A stretch of DNA of 48,529 nt from Sphingomonadaceae bacterium (GTDB lineage Bacteria; Pseudomonadota; Alphaproteobacteria; Sphingomonadales; Sphingomonadaceae). The stretch covers positions 1-48,529 of the forward strand of contig PKED01000214.1 of assembly GCA_002863155.1 (NCBI GenBank), in the 5' to 3' direction. The notes under the pieces are model-generated. The model had not been told where the DNA came from. It searched no databases and saw only the letters and a list, made by a program, of their open reading frames with translations. This document shows positions 9,363-18,059 of this stretch, piece by piece (the first letter of the stretch is position 1; the number at the start of each line of letters is the position of its first letter). The position numbers and the translations under genes were made by a program.

Positions 9363-9521
9363 TCGCGCGCACGCCGACCCGATCGGGCATCGGCTGTGTA
9401 ACAATTTTGCAACGCCCATCATGATTTGCAGGATGACCCGGCCAAGCGCTTGACCGGGATAGGTTCCGCGCGGCACTTGGCACCCCTGCACCTTTTTCAC
9501 ATTGGCGGGGGGATAAGTCCG

Positions 9522-11792
9522 ATGAACGGTTTTTCGGTACGCACGCGGCTGTTTGCTGCGGCATTGCTTGCATCGGCCGCAACGCCTGCCTTTGCGCAGG
9601 ATGCGACGCCTGCGCCGGCTCCCGATGCAGAAGCGCAGACCACCGATGACGTGGTGGTGACCGCGCAGCGTCGCGAAGAGCGCCTTAAGGACGTGCCGAT
9701 CTCGGTCGCCGCGATCGGCGGTGACCGACTCGAACTCGTCCAGTCGGGTGGTAACGATATCCGGGGCCTCGCCGGCCGCGTGCCCAGCCTCAACATCGAA
9801 AGCTCGTTCGGGCGAGCGTTTCCGCGCTTTTACATCCGTGGCCTGGGCAACAGCGATTTCGACCTGAACGCGTCGCAGCCGGTGAGCCTGGTCTATGACG
9901 ACGTGGTCCTCGAAAACCCGATCCTGAAGGGCTTCCCGATCTTCGACCTCCAGCGTGTCGAAGTGCTGCGCGGACCGCAGGGCACGCTCTTCGGCCGCAA
10001 CACGCCGGCGGGTATCGTCAAGTTCGACTCGGTTCGTCCGAGCACGCCCGGCGGCTATATCCGCGGCGGTTATGGCAGCTATGGCACGGTCAATATCGAG
10101 GCAGCCGCGACGCTGAAGCTCAGCGACACGCTGTCGGCGCGCTTTTCGACCATCTATCAGCGCCGCGACAATTGGGTCGACAATGTCGCCACCCCGCAAC
10201 GCGGCGACCTTGAGGGCTATAGCGACTGGGCGGGCCGCGTTCAGCTCGAATGGAAGCCGACCGATGCGCTGACCGCACGGCTGACGGGTCAGGTTCGGGT
10301 GCTCGACGGCACCGCGCGCGTCTTCCGCGCAAACCTGTTCGCCGTGGGCAGCAGCGACCTGATCGGTCTGGGCGGCCCCGGCACCCCCTTCCGTCGTGAC
10401 CAGGTCCGGCAGGACGGCGTGAATTTCCAGCGGCTGCGCAATTACAATGGCGGCCTGACCGTCGATTATGATTTCGGGCCGGTAACGCTCACATCGGTGA
10501 CCTCTTATTGGAGCGGCACCATCTTTACCCGCGGCGACATCGACGGTGGTTTCGGCAATCAGTTCGCGCCGCCCTTCGGCCCCGGCTTTATCCCGTTCTC
10601 CGCACAGTCGCAGGACAATATCCCGAGCCTTGACCAGTTCACGCAGGAATTGCGGATCGCGTCGAACGGCAGTGGCCCGTTCAGCTACCAGGGCGGCTTT
10701 TTCTACTTCAACGAAAAGCTGCGGATCGATTCGCTCGATTTCGGCACGCCGACCGACCTGACCCCGGCGGCGGTCGCCAATCAGCGCCAGGCAAGCGATG
10801 CATTCGGCGTGTTCGGATCGCTGACCTATCGCTTCGATTTCGGCCTGACCCTTCAGGGTGGCCTTCGCTACAATGACGACAGCCGCAGCCTTACGGCATC
10901 GCGACCGATCGACAATCGCCCTGGCTTCCTGGGCTTTGGCGGGCCGGTGCCGCTCCAGCGCGCCGATGTCGGCAGCAGCATCGTCACCTGGGACGTCAGC
11001 GCGACCCAGAAGGTGACCGACGAGGTCAACCTCTATGCGCGTGTCGCTCGCGGCTATCGCGCGCCGTCGATCCAGGGGCGCCTGGCATTCGGTCGCACGC
11101 TTTCGGTTGCCAATAGCGAGCGGACGCTGTCGGTCGAAGGCGGCTTCAAGTCGGTTTATTATGGCGGTCGTCTGCGCCTGAACGTCAACGGCTTCTACTT
11201 CACGACCAACGATTTGCAGCTGACGGCGGTCGGTGGCGCGTCGAACTTCACGACCCTGTTCAATGCGCGCAACGTTGATGGTTATGGCCTTGAGGCGGAA
11301 CTCGAAGCGACGCCGGTCGAACGGCTGAACTTCACCGCCGGCATCAGCCTCAACAACAACCGCATCAATGATCCGAATGCGTTCGTTGCCGGCTGCGCAT
11401 CGGGCTGCACGGTGCTCAATGCGCAGCGTGCCGGTTCGCCGGGCATCTTCTCGATCGATGGCAACCGCTTGCCCCAGTCGCCGAAATGGACCGCGAACTG
11501 GACCGCGCGCTACGCTCATCCGGTTGGCAATGGCGAACTCTATATCGGGACGGATTGGGTCTTCCGTTCGGAAATCCAGTTCTTCCTGTACCGCTCGGTC
11601 GAATATCGCGATCGCTTCCTGCTCGAAGGCGGCTTGCGTGTCGGCTACAAGACGGGACCGTTCGATTTCGCCGCCTATGTCCGCAACATCACCGACGATC
11701 AGTCGGCGGTGGGTGGCGTCGACTTCAACAACCTGACCGGTTTCGTCAACGAACCGCGCATCGCCGGGTTCGAAGTCGGCTTCAAGTTCTGA
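9522..11792 (+). CDS. TonB-dependent outer-membrane receptor (second of two)
   Basis: A 756-residue TonB-dependent receptor. A signal peptide ends at AFA (about residue 25), followed by a Pro/Ala linker, a TonB-box-like DDVVVTAQRR (42-51), a plug with YIRGLGNSDF and VEVLRGPQGTLFGRNTPAG, and a beta-barrel finishing GFEVGFKF with a terminal Phe. ATG 9522 is preceded by a GGGGGGA ribosome site and starts the signal peptide. It resembles the first receptor in architecture but is about 120 residues shorter. Ligand unknown. A large open frame on the opposite strand is a composition shadow. Confidence 0.93.
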   Translation: MNGFSVRTRLFAAALLASAATPAFAQDATPAPAPDAEAQTTDDVVVTAQRREERLKDVPISVAAIGGDRLELVQSGGNDIRGLAGRVPSLNIESSFGRAFPRFYIRGLGNSDFDLNASQPVSLVYDDVVLENPILKGFPIFDLQRVEVLRGPQGTLFGRNTPAGIVKFDSVRPSTPGGYIRGGYGSYGTVNIEAAATLKLSDTLSARFSTIYQRRDNWVDNVATPQRGDLEGYSDWAGRVQLEWKPTDALTARLTGQVRVLDGTARVFRANLFAVGSSDLIGLGGPGTPFRRDQVRQDGVNFQRLRNYNGGLTVDYDFGPVTLTSVTSYWSGTIFTRGDIDGGFGNQFAPPFGPGFIPFSAQSQDNIPSLDQFTQELRIASNGSGPFSYQGGFFYFNEKLRIDSLDFGTPTDLTPAAVANQRQASDAFGVFGSLTYRFDFGLTLQGGLRYNDDSRSLTASRPIDNRPGFLGFGGPVPLQRADVGSSIVTWDVSATQKVTDEVNLYARVARGYRAPSIQGRLAFGRTLSVANSERTLSVEGGFKSVYYGGRLRLNVNGFYFTTNDLQLTAVGGASNFTTLFNARNVDGYGLEAELEATPVERLNFTAGISLNNNRINDPNAFVAGCASGCTVLNAQRAGSPGIFSIDGNRLPQSPKWTANWTARYAHPVGNGELYIGTDWVFRSEIQFFLYRSVEYRDRFLLEGGLRVGYKTGPFDFAAYVRNITDDQSAVGGVDFNNLTGFVNEPRIAGFEVGFKF

Positions 11793-11824
11793 CCGACCGA
11801 TCGCTCGGGGGCGCTGCAGCGATG

Positions 11825-11901
11825 TGGTGCCCCCGAGAGGACTTGAACCTCCGACCTGCGGTTTAGGAAACCGTCGCTCTATCCGGCTGAGCTACGGGGG
11901 C
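11825..11901 (-). tRNA. tRNA-Arg (anticodon CCT)
   Basis: A 77-base cloverleaf read on the minus strand: acceptor GCCCCCG paired with CGGGGGC, D-arm GCTC/GAGC, anticodon loop TTCCTAA with CCT, T-loop TTCAAGT, discriminator A and an encoded CCA end. It decodes AGG. The top pair of the anticodon stem is an A-C mismatch; the remaining stems pair. It lies just downstream of the DUF1178 gene on the same strand and is convergent with the second receptor. Confidence 0.95.
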
Positions 11902-11937
11902 ACGCGCGCGACTGACTATCGGCGCGCGCCGCCCGGG

Positions 11938-12378
11938 TCAATTGCGCGCGGACGGCGGCACGACCGGAACCAGCAATGGCGCCACCGGCACGCCTTCCTC
12001 GACCAGCTCTCGTGCTTCGGCGAGCGTGGTTTCGCCGTGGATCGGCGCCGCCGTTTCTTCGCCGAGATGCATCGCTCGCGCCCGGTCGGGAAAGGCACGA
12101 CCGACCCATTCGGACTTGTCGATCATCGCCGCCTGCGCCTCGGCGAGCCGCGCCATCAGGGCCTGCGCGTCGTGGGGCGTCGGCTTGGCCGCGGGGGTGT
12201 CGCGCCGATTGCCTTTCGCGCCGACATTGGGCGCCATCACGGATTTCTCGATATCGGCATTGTCGCAGACCGGACAGCGAACCAAGCTTCGTGCGCGCTG
12301 ATCCTCGAAGCCGGCAGACGACCCGAACCACGCTTCGAACACATGGCCGCCCGCGCAGCGGAGATCGAAGACGATCAC
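11938..12378 (-). CDS. DUF1178 family protein
   Basis: A 146-residue protein recognised as the alphaproteobacterial DUF1178 family. It opens MIVFDLRCAGGHVFEAWF, has a CPVC pair at residues 35-38 that with Cys8 and His12 could form a zinc ribbon, and ends in a Pro/Val-rich tail. No biochemical function is established. The ATG overlaps the stop of the nitrilase-like gene by four bases, so it is the last gene of the comF-grxC-nit-DUF1178 operon. Confidence 0.85.
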   Translation of the reverse strand: MIVFDLRCAGGHVFEAWFGSSAGFEDQRARSLVRCPVCDNADIEKSVMAPNVGAKGNRRDTPAAKPTPHDAQALMARLAEAQAAMIDKSEWVGRAFPDRARAMHLGEETAAPIHGETTLAEARELVEEGVPVAPLLVPVVPPSARN

Positions 12379-13199
12379 GCCGCCGTTACCGCAGGTATCG
12401 GGCGGCGATGGCTGAGCACCGGCACGCGAGCGCGGACGTCGGCAAGCCGCCCGTAATCGATCTCGACAAAGCCGACACCCGGTGCCGTCCCCATATCGAG
12501 CAGAACCTCGCCCCAGGGATCGACGACGAGCGAATGACCAAAAGTCTCGCGTCCGTCCTCATGCATGCCGGTCTGCGCTGCAGCGATCACAAAGGCCGCT
12601 GATTCGACCGCCCGGGCGCGCTGAAGCAGATGCCAATGCGCGGCACCGGTCGGTCGGGTGAACGCAGCCGGGATGCCGAGCAGCGTCGCCCCGGCCTCGC
12701 TGAGCGCGGCATAGAGCGCGGCAAAGCGGAGGTCGTAGCAGATGGAGAGGCCGAGCTTTCCCACAGGCGTCTCGGCCACCACGGCCCCTTCGCCAGCGGC
12801 ATAGGTCGACGATTCGCGCCAGCTCTCGCCGGTGGGCAGATCGACATCGAACAGGTGGAGCTTGTCGTATCGCGCGCGGACGGCCCCCGCGGCATCGATC
12901 ACGAAGCCGCGATTGGCGAGACGGCCATCGGGCCGCCTGAGCGCCAGCGATCCGAGATGCAGCCAGATGCCATGTTCGGCCGCGGCACCACGCGCGGCCT
13001 TCAGGACGATGTCGTCATCTTCGGCGCGGACGCTCGCCGCCGCGCGATCCCGGTCGCGATCGACAAGGCCCGTCATCTCCGGCGTGAACAGCATGGCGGC
13101 GCCGCCCGCCGCCGCCTCCGCGATCGCGTCCACGACGCATGCGGCATTGGCGGCAGGATCGATGCCGCTCGTCATCTGGAGCAGCGCGAGCCTCGTCAT
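12375..13199 (-). CDS. Nitrilase-superfamily carbon-nitrogen hydrolase (Nit1 type)
   Basis: A 274-residue amidohydrolase with the superfamily triad Glu41 (FTPEMTG), Lys113 (YDKLHLFDVD) and Cys154 (ICYDLRF). YDKLHLFD is typical of the Nit branch related to mammalian Nit1, which hydrolyses deaminated glutathione, so a metabolite-repair role is likely; the substrate is not proven by sequence. Its ATG overlaps the grxC stop by four bases and its stop overlaps the DUF1178 start. Co-transcription with glutaredoxin fits a glutathione connection. Confidence 0.9.
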   Translation of the reverse strand: MTRLALLQMTSGIDPAANAACVVDAIAEAAAGGAAMLFTPEMTGLVDRDRDRAAASVRAEDDDIVLKAARGAAAEHGIWLHLGSLALRRPDGRLANRGFVIDAAGAVRARYDKLHLFDVDLPTGESWRESSTYAAGEGAVVAETPVGKLGLSICYDLRFAALYAALSEAGATLLGIPAAFTRPTGAAHWHLLQRARAVESAAFVIAAAQTGMHEDGRETFGHSLVVDPWGEVLLDMGTAPGVGFVEIDYGRLADVRARVPVLSHRRPIPAVTAA

Positions 13200-13453
13200 C
13201 CGGCAAGCAGCGGGTCGAGGCCACCAGCCTGGTCGAGCGCGATCAGATCATCCGATCCGCCGATATGACGTCCGCCGATGAAGATCTGGGGTACCGTCGT
13301 GCCGCCGTTCGAGCGCTCGAGCATCTCGCCGCGCTTGGGACCACCCATCGTGATGTCATATTCCTCGACCGCCGCCCCCTTTTCGGCGAGCAGGCGAAGC
13401 GCACGCGCGCAATAGGGGCAGAAGGCCTTGGTGTAGATTTCGACTTTGGTCAT
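13196..13453 (-). CDS. grxC: Glutaredoxin 3
   Basis: An 85-residue classical dithiol glutaredoxin that reduces disulfides using glutathione. The active site CPYC is at residues 12-15, followed by the cis-Pro segment TVPQIFIGG and GGSDDL, both glutathione-binding landmarks. Length is the family standard. It begins 31 bases after the comF stop and overlaps the nitrilase-like gene by four bases. Confidence 0.95.
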   Translation of the reverse strand: MTKVEIYTKAFCPYCARALRLLAEKGAAVEEYDITMGGPKRGEMLERSNGGTTVPQIFIGGRHIGGSDDLIALDQAGGLDPLLAG

Positions 13454-13484
13454 CGCTCAGAGGTGTGGCCGCGACGGTCGATTG

Positions 13485-14228
13485 TCAATCGGCGGCGGCA
13501 GGGTCGAGAACACGTGCCCAACACAGGATCGTCACCTTGCGCGCGCCTGCCCGCAGCAACGTCAGGGTACACGCGCCAGTGGTCGCGCCGCTGGTATAGA
13601 CGTCATCAACAAGCACGATCGCTTTGTCGGCAAGGCGTGCCCGGCGATCCGGTGAGATCGCGAACGCCCTCGCAACCGCTTCGGCGCGTGCCTTGGCCCC
13701 GAGACCGCGCAGCAGCGGCGTCGCGACGACACGGCGCAGCGAGTCGACATCGAGTGGCACGCCCGCGTATCGCGAAAGCCCCCGCGCGATTTCCCCGGCC
13801 TGGTTGAAGCCCCTCCCCCACAAACGTCGCGCGTGGAGGGGTACCGGGATGAGGATTTCGGCGTCGCCCGGCATCAGGCGAGCCATGTGCCGCGCGATGG
13901 TTTCGGCATAGGCAAGGTGCCCGCCATATTTCAGCCGGAGCGCCATCGCCTTGGGGATCATGTCATAGGCGACGGCGGCGCGAACCCCGGCATGTCTCGG
14001 CGGCGTCTCGAGACATTCGGCGCACCGGGCATCGACGCCGCGGTCGATGCTGAACGGCGTATTGCAGCTTGCGCACCATGGCGGCGCGAGGAAGCGAAGC
14101 TGGTTCCAACAAGCGGCACAAAAGCGGTGGTCGGCCCGCGTCACGGCGCCGCAGCCCGGACAGCGCGGCGGCAGGGCCGCGTCGGCGATCAGTCGAAAGG
14201 GCGCGATCAGCGGATCAGACAGGCGCAT
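13485..14228 (-). CDS. comF: ComF-family phosphoribosyltransferase-like protein
   Basis: A 247-residue protein with an N-terminal double zinc ribbon (cysteines at 23/26, 37/40, 52/55 and 69/72) and a C-terminal phosphoribosyltransferase fold with the PRPP loop VLVDDVYTSGATT. ComF proteins are linked to DNA uptake in some bacteria, and here it heads the grxC-nit-DUF1178 operon as in many alphaproteobacteria. ATG 14228 is chosen because it lies shortly before the first ribbon and leaves 43 bases to the divergent methyltransferase; the upstream in-frame extension overlaps that gene and looks non-coding. Confidence 0.88.
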   Translation of the reverse strand: MRLSDPLIAPFRLIADAALPPRCPGCGAVTRADHRFCAACWNQLRFLAPPWCASCNTPFSIDRGVDARCAECLETPPRHAGVRAAVAYDMIPKAMALRLKYGGHLAYAETIARHMARLMPGDAEILIPVPLHARRLWGRGFNQAGEIARGLSRYAGVPLDVDSLRRVVATPLLRGLGAKARAEAVARAFAISPDRRARLADKAIVLVDDVYTSGATTGACTLTLLRAGARKVTILCWARVLDPAAAD

Positions 14229-14271
14229 TCGATCTTGTCGCCCGGCGCACCGGCCGCCACAAGCGCTACCG

Positions 14272-15108
14272 ATGACCGCGCCCGAAATCTTCGACCGTCG
14301 ATTGCGCCGGGCACGCCGCGACCGCGCCATGCCCGGTTATGCGGCGCATGATTTCCTCCGCGCGTTCATGCTAGAGGGGCTTCAGGATCGGCTGGCGATG
14401 GTCAGGCGGCCTTTTCTCGACGTCCTCGACATCGGCGCTTTTGCGGGTGGAGTCGCCACCCCGCCGGGCGCGCACGTGGCCCGGCTCGATGCGGGGTTTC
14501 GCTTCGCCCGCACTGTGGGCGGCGTACAGGGCGATGAAGATCGGCTGCCATTTGCCGACGGCGCCTTCGATCTGGTCATATCGGCAGGGGTTCTCGATAC
14601 GGTCAACGACTTGCCGGGCGCATTATCGCTGGCCCGGCGGGTGCTGCGCCCCGACGGGCTGTTCCTGGCCGCCTTTCTCGGCGCCGGAAGCCTTGCCACC
14701 CTGCGGGCCTGCCTGCGTGAGCCGGAAAGCGATCGCCCGGTCGCACGGCTTCACCCGCAGGTCGACGTTCGTGCGGCGGGCGACTTGCTGATGCGCGCGG
14801 GGTTTGCGCTGCCGGTCGCCGATACCGAAACGCTGAACGTGCGGTATCGCAGCCTCACCGGCCTGCTTGCCGACCTGCGCGGCATGGGCGCGACGAATCT
14901 GATGCCGGTCCGTTCCGCGCTCGGCCGTGCCACGCTGGCGCGAGCCGAGGCGGCATTCGCGGAACGCGCAGACGCAGACGGTCGCACGACCGAGCATTTC
15001 GACATCCTCTTCCTGACCGGCTGGGCACCCGATGCATCGCAGCCGAAGCCGGCGCGACGCGGCAGCGCAACCGCATCGCTTGCCGCCGCACTCAAGCCGC
15101 CGGGCTAG
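14272..15108 (+). CDS. SAM-dependent methyltransferase (BioC/NDUFAF5-like)
   Basis: A 278-residue class I methyltransferase. Motif I is [10 protein letters not shown], followed by an acidic stretch [17 protein letters not shown] (post-motif I to II) and [13 protein letters not shown] (motif III region). The N-terminal segment with [16 protein letters not shown] resembles the NDUFAF5/BioC-like group, which in mitochondria hydroxylates or methylates a complex I subunit; the bacterial role is uncertain. ATG 14272 is the natural start, 43 bases from the divergent comF. The stop TAG is shared with the convergent Nudix gene through a CTAG palindrome. Confidence 0.85.
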   Translation: MTAPEIFDRRLRRARRDRAMPGYAAHDFLRAFMLEGLQDRLAMVRRPFLDVLDIGAFAGGVATPPGAHVARLDAGFRFARTVGGVQGDEDRLPFADGAFDLVISAGVLDTVNDLPGALSLARRVLRPDGLFLAAFLGAGSLATLRACLREPESDRPVARLHPQVDVRAAGDLLMRAGFALPVADTETLNVRYRSLTGLLADLRGMGATNLMPVRSALGRATLARAEAAFAERADADGRTTEHFDILFLTGWAPDASQPKPARRGSATASLAAALKPPG

Positions 15109-15545
15109 ATCAGCGCCTCGATCAGGCCGACCATCGACTTGTCGGCAGGCGGCATCGGCAGCTGGTGCATCGCGACGGGCCTTACCCAGCGGATTTCCGC
15201 TGCTTCGACCGGACGCGGCGTGCCCTGCCACTTGCGACACACATAGAGCAGCAGCAGCAGGTGCCGGTCGCCAGCCGCGACGCTTGAAAAGGTGGCCGGA
15301 GCCAGACACGCCGTCTGAGCCGAAATGCCAAGCTCTTCTGACAACTCGCGAATAAGAGCTTCTTCGGGTGTTTCGCCCGCCTCGATCTTGCCGCCAGGGA
15401 ATTCCCAGAGCCCGGCATGCTTCTTTCCCGCTGGCCGCCGGGCCAGCAGCACGCGTCCGTCATTGTCCACCAGCGCTACCGAAACGACGCTCAGAATCGA
15501 TGTCAACGTTGGAGCAAGCACGAATTCTTCCCCCGGCTTGGGCAT
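15105..15545 (-). CDS. mutT: Nudix hydrolase, MutT-type 8-oxo-dGTP diphosphatase
   Basis: A 146-residue Nudix protein. The Nudix box spans residues 51-74 with the key pattern GG-x4-GE-x7-REL-x-EELGI complete. [19 protein letters not shown] before it and LWEFPGG leading into it are typical of MutT proteins that remove 8-oxo-dGTP. The protein may start at the given ATG or a little later, since the first 15 residues are not conserved in the family. It ends convergently with the methyltransferase, sharing CTAG. Confidence 0.88.
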   Translation of the reverse strand: MPKPGEEFVLAPTLTSILSVVSVALVDNDGRVLLARRPAGKKHAGLWEFPGGKIEAGETPEEALIRELSEELGISAQTACLAPATFSSVAAGDRHLLLLLYVCRKWQGTPRPVEAAEIRWVRPVAMHQLPMPPADKSMVGLIEALI

Positions 15546-15565
15546 TCCTTAACCTTACCTATTAT
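15538..15565 (+). promoter_or_regulatory. Possible promoter of the first flp pilin gene
   Basis: An AT-rich stretch unusual for this DNA separates the Nudix gene from the pilin gene. TATTAT at 15560-15565 is a good -10 candidate, with TTGGGC 16 bases upstream as a weak -35. Confidence 0.35.
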
Positions 15566-15608
15566 AACGTTAGGCTGGCGCGTGAAGTGTGAGGGCAAGG
15601 TGTCCAGC

Positions 15609-15788
15609 ATGGGCAAGCAGATTCGACGCATGTTTGCCGACCGTAAGGGCGGAACGGCGATCGAATATGGCTTGATCGCCGCGCTCGTCGTGATCGGCAT
15701 GATCGCCAGCCTCGGTTCGCTCGCGAATCAGACCGTCGGCATGTGGGGCAATGTGAATACCAAAGTCACAAACGCCAACGGCGGCTGA
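15609..15788 (+). CDS. Flp/Fap-type pilin (first of two)
   Basis: A 59-residue class III prepilin. After a basic leader (MGKQIRRMFADRKGG) comes TAIEYGLIAALVVIGMIASL, the conserved Glu-Tyr pair in the hydrophobic N-terminal helix that a TadV-type peptidase exposes by cutting after a Gly. The mature pilin would be roughly 45 residues. Flp pilins build Tad pili for surface attachment. No tad assembly genes are in the window. The second pilin follows 122 bases downstream. Confidence 0.92.
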   Translation: MGKQIRRMFADRKGGTAIEYGLIAALVVIGMIASLGSLANQTVGMWGNVNTKVTNANGG

Positions 15789-15860
15789 ACGTCGCGACAT
15801 TCGTGATTCGCATAAACGGTTTGTCAACTTCCCCGTCCTAGATGTCTGTTTGCTGAACCG

Positions 15861-15893
15861 GTTATCCGGTCGGCCGGGTAACTGAAGATTTTT
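15861..15893 (+). terminator. Weak terminator or attenuator between the two pilin genes
   Basis: GTTATCCGG (15861-15869) pairs with CCGGGTAAC (15874-15882), one G-U pair included, around the loop TCGG. Five T follow after six bases. It lies in the leader of the second pilin gene and may partly terminate read-through. Confidence 0.45.
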
Positions 15894-15910
15894 GCACTGG
15901 AGACCGGAAA

Positions 15911-16078
15911 ATGCAGACCATTCGCAAGTTCATCAAGAACAACAAGGGCGCGACCGCAATCGAATACGGCCTGATCGCCGCTTTGATCGCGGTTGCAGCG
16001 ATCGCCGCCATGTCGGGCCTGGGCAACCAGCTGAAGACCACGTTCACCAACGTGACGTCGAACATGAAGGCTTCGTAA
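15911..16078 (+). CDS. Flp/Fap-type pilin (second of two)
   Basis: A 55-residue class III prepilin related to the gene upstream. The basic leader MQTIRKFIKNNKG precedes ATAIEYGLIAALIAVAAIAA, with the Glu-Tyr pair of Flp pilins; the rest is a short polar tail ending NMKAS. GGAG lies upstream of the ATG. A strong terminator follows directly, so it ends the transcription unit. The two copies differ in leader and tail, so they are diverged paralogues rather than a recent duplication. Confidence 0.92.
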   Translation: MQTIRKFIKNNKGATAIEYGLIAALIAVAAIAAMSGLGNQLKTTFTNVTSNMKAS

Positions 16079-16107
16079 GCTTCTCCCAAGCTTTGCGTAG
16101 CAAATCG

Positions 16108-16139
16108 GGGGCAGCGGGTTTCGATCCGCTGCCCCTTTT
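16108..16139 (+). terminator. Rho-independent terminator after the second pilin gene
   Basis: GGGGCAGCGG pairs perfectly with CCGCTGCCCC around an eight-base loop and is followed by TTTTGTTT. It separates the pilin unit from the convergent accA. Confidence 0.9.
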
Positions 16140-16152
16140 GTTTATGGGTCTA

Positions 16153-17106
16153 TTAAAGCCGGCCCATCGCCAGGAACTTTTCGCGGCGCCCCCGGATCAG
16201 CGCGGCTCGGTCGAGCGACGCCAGATCATCGAGCGCGGCGGCGATGGCATTGCCGAGCGTGGCAACGGCTGTCGCAGGATCACGTTGCGCCCCGCCGAGC
16301 GGTTCCGGCACGATCGTATCGATGACGCCGAACGCGGCCAGATCCTGCGCCGTCACACGCATTGCTTCGGCTGCGTCAGCGGCCCGGTCGCTGGTCCGCC
16401 AGAGGATCGACGCGCACCCTTCGGGTGAGATGACCGAGTAAACAGCGTGCTCGAACATCAGCACCCGATTACCCGTGGCAAGTGCAACGGCACCACCCGA
16501 ACCACCTTCGCCGACGATCGCCGCGACGACAGGAACACCGAGCGCAAGGCATTGCTCGGTCGATCGCGCAATCGCCTCGGCCTGGCCGCGCTCCTCTGCC
16601 TGAATGCCCGGAAACGCCCCTGAGGTGTCGACCAAGGTGACCAGGGGCAAACCGAACCGATCGGCGAGCTGCATCAGCCGGATTGCCTTGCGATAGCCTT
16701 CGGGCTTGCCCATCCCGAAGTTGTGGCGGATGCGGCTGGCGGTATCGCTACCCTTTTCATGGCCGATCACCATCACCCGCCGACCGCGGAAACGGGCCAG
16801 GCCGCCCAGGATCGCCTGATCGTCACCAAAGGCCCGATCACCGGCAAGCGGCGTGAAATCGTCGAACAGCGCGGCAACGTAATCATGAAAATGCGGACGG
16901 TCGCCGTGGCGCGCCACCTGCGTCTTCTGCCATGGCGTGAGGCGCGCATAGGTGTCGCGCAGCAGCCGTTCGGCCTTTTGCTGGAGGCGCGCGACCTCCG
17001 GCCCGATATCGATTGCGCCGCCGGCTGCAGCGGCAGTCGCGCGCAATTCGGTGATCCGTGCTTCGAGCTCGGCGATCGGTTTTTCGAAATCTAGGAAACT
17101 GGCCAT
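16153..17106 (-). CDS. accA: Acetyl-CoA carboxylase carboxyltransferase subunit alpha
   Basis: AccA is one half of the carboxyltransferase that makes malonyl-CoA for fatty-acid synthesis. The 317-residue protein starts [18 protein letters not shown], the family opening, and has [15 protein letters not shown], the substrate segment [11 protein letters not shown] and [17 protein letters not shown]. Length is standard. ATG 17106 is chosen because it begins the conserved N-terminus; the frame extends far upstream through xerD without family similarity. It lies 35 bases after the xerD stop on the same strand and could be co-transcribed. Confidence 0.96.
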   Translation of the reverse strand: MASFLDFEKPIAELEARITELRATAAAAGGAIDIGPEVARLQQKAERLLRDTYARLTPWQKTQVARHGDRPHFHDYVAALFDDFTPLAGDRAFGDDQAILGGLARFRGRRVMVIGHEKGSDTASRIRHNFGMGKPEGYRKAIRLMQLADRFGLPLVTLVDTSGAFPGIQAEERGQAEAIARSTEQCLALGVPVVAAIVGEGGSGGAVALATGNRVLMFEHAVYSVISPEGCASILWRTSDRAADAAEAMRVTAQDLAAFGVIDTIVPEPLGGAQRDPATAVATLGNAIAAALDDLASLDRAALIRGRREKFLAMGRL

Positions 17107-17141
17107 CAGGCGGGCTCGGTTAAGCACCGCACGCGGCTGCG

Positions 17142-18059
17142 TCAACGGATAGGATGGTCGCCAAGCGGATGACGGCTGTTGACAAGGTCGACGAGCCGCC
17201 TGCTGTCGACATGCGTGTAAATCTCGGTCGTGGCGATATCGGCATGACCGAGCATCAGCTGCAAGGCCCGCAGATCGGCGCCTCCTTCGAGCAGATGAGT
17301 GGCAAAGGCGTGGCGGAGCACGTGCGGGCTGATCCGATCCGGCGGGATGCCTGCCTCGACCGCCAGCGCCTTCAACAGCTGATAGAGCCGGATGCGGGAC
17401 AAGTGCCCGCGACCGCTCGGAAACAGCCAGGCGCTGCGCGGCGGCACGTTTTGGCGCCAAGCCGCCACCGCCGCCTGCGCACGGTCGGAGATCGGCACAA
17501 GCCGCTCGCGGCCGCCTTTGCCCTTGAGGATCAGATAGGGCCGATCGGCGGCAACCGCATTGCGCGGCAGGCTCATCAGCTCGCTGGCGCGGAGGCCGGA
17601 CCCGTAGAGCAGTTCGACGAGCGCCGCGAGCCGCAGATCACGCGGGTCTTGCGGATCGCGCCCGATCCTCGTCGCGATCGCGTCGAACAATCGTTCTACA
17701 TCGCCGCGATCAAGCGATCTCGGTAGCGCGCGCACCGATCCGGGCCGGGGCAGCGCATCGCCGGGATTGTCGGCCCGAAAGCCCTCCTCGGTCAGAAACG
17801 CAAAGAACCGCCGCAGCGCCGCCGCCTTGCGGGCGACCGTGCTGCGCGACAGCTGCGCCCAATCGTCGCCCAAGCGTGCCAGCGCCGTCGTATCGGTCGT
17901 GGCCAGCCGGTGGTCGAGCGCCTCCGACGCCAGCCGCAGGTCACTCTCATACGCCGCGATCGTATTGACGGCCGCGCCGCCCTGCGCCGCCATCATCTCC
18001 AGGAACCGCTCGATCAGCGCGCGGTCGCTCGACGACGACGGTGCAGCGTCGGGGGTCAA
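17142..18059 (-). CDS. xerD: Tyrosine recombinase XerD
   Basis: XerD acts with XerC at dif to resolve chromosome dimers. The 305-residue protein has an N-terminal SAM-like core-binding domain (residues 11-100) and a catalytic domain with Arg157, Lys181, His246, Arg249, His272 and nucleophile Tyr281, the full tyrosine-recombinase set. [21 protein letters not shown] is the XerD signature. The start is taken as TTG 18059, which overlaps the upstream stop (TTGA); no ATG occurs before the conserved N-terminal helix. Nothing suggests that it is a phage integrase: there is no element around it. Confidence 0.9.
   Translation of the reverse strand: MTPDAAPSSSSDRALIERFLEMMAAQGGAAVNTIAAYESDLRLASEALDHRLATTDTTALARLGDDWAQLSRSTVARKAAALRRFFAFLTEEGFRADNPGDALPRPGSVRALPRSLDRGDVERLFDAIATRIGRDPQDPRDLRLAALVELLYGSGLRASELMSLPRNAVAADRPYLILKGKGGRERLVPISDRAQAAVAAWRQNVPPRSAWLFPSGRGHLSRIRLYQLLKALAVEAGIPPDRISPHVLRHAFATHLLEGGADLRALQLMLGHADIATTEIYTHVDSRRLVDLVNSRHPLGDHPIR

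Noticed and set aside
9003..11519. 838-codon open frame on the minus strand opposite the second receptor
   Set aside because: It is antisense to a convincing receptor gene, is rich in Arg and Ala as expected of a shadow in GC-rich DNA, and has no recognisable domain or ribosome site.
17142..18059. xerD as integrase of a mobile element
   Set aside because: It has the XerD signature, is coupled to chromosomal genes, and no attachment repeats or cargo genes are visible around it.
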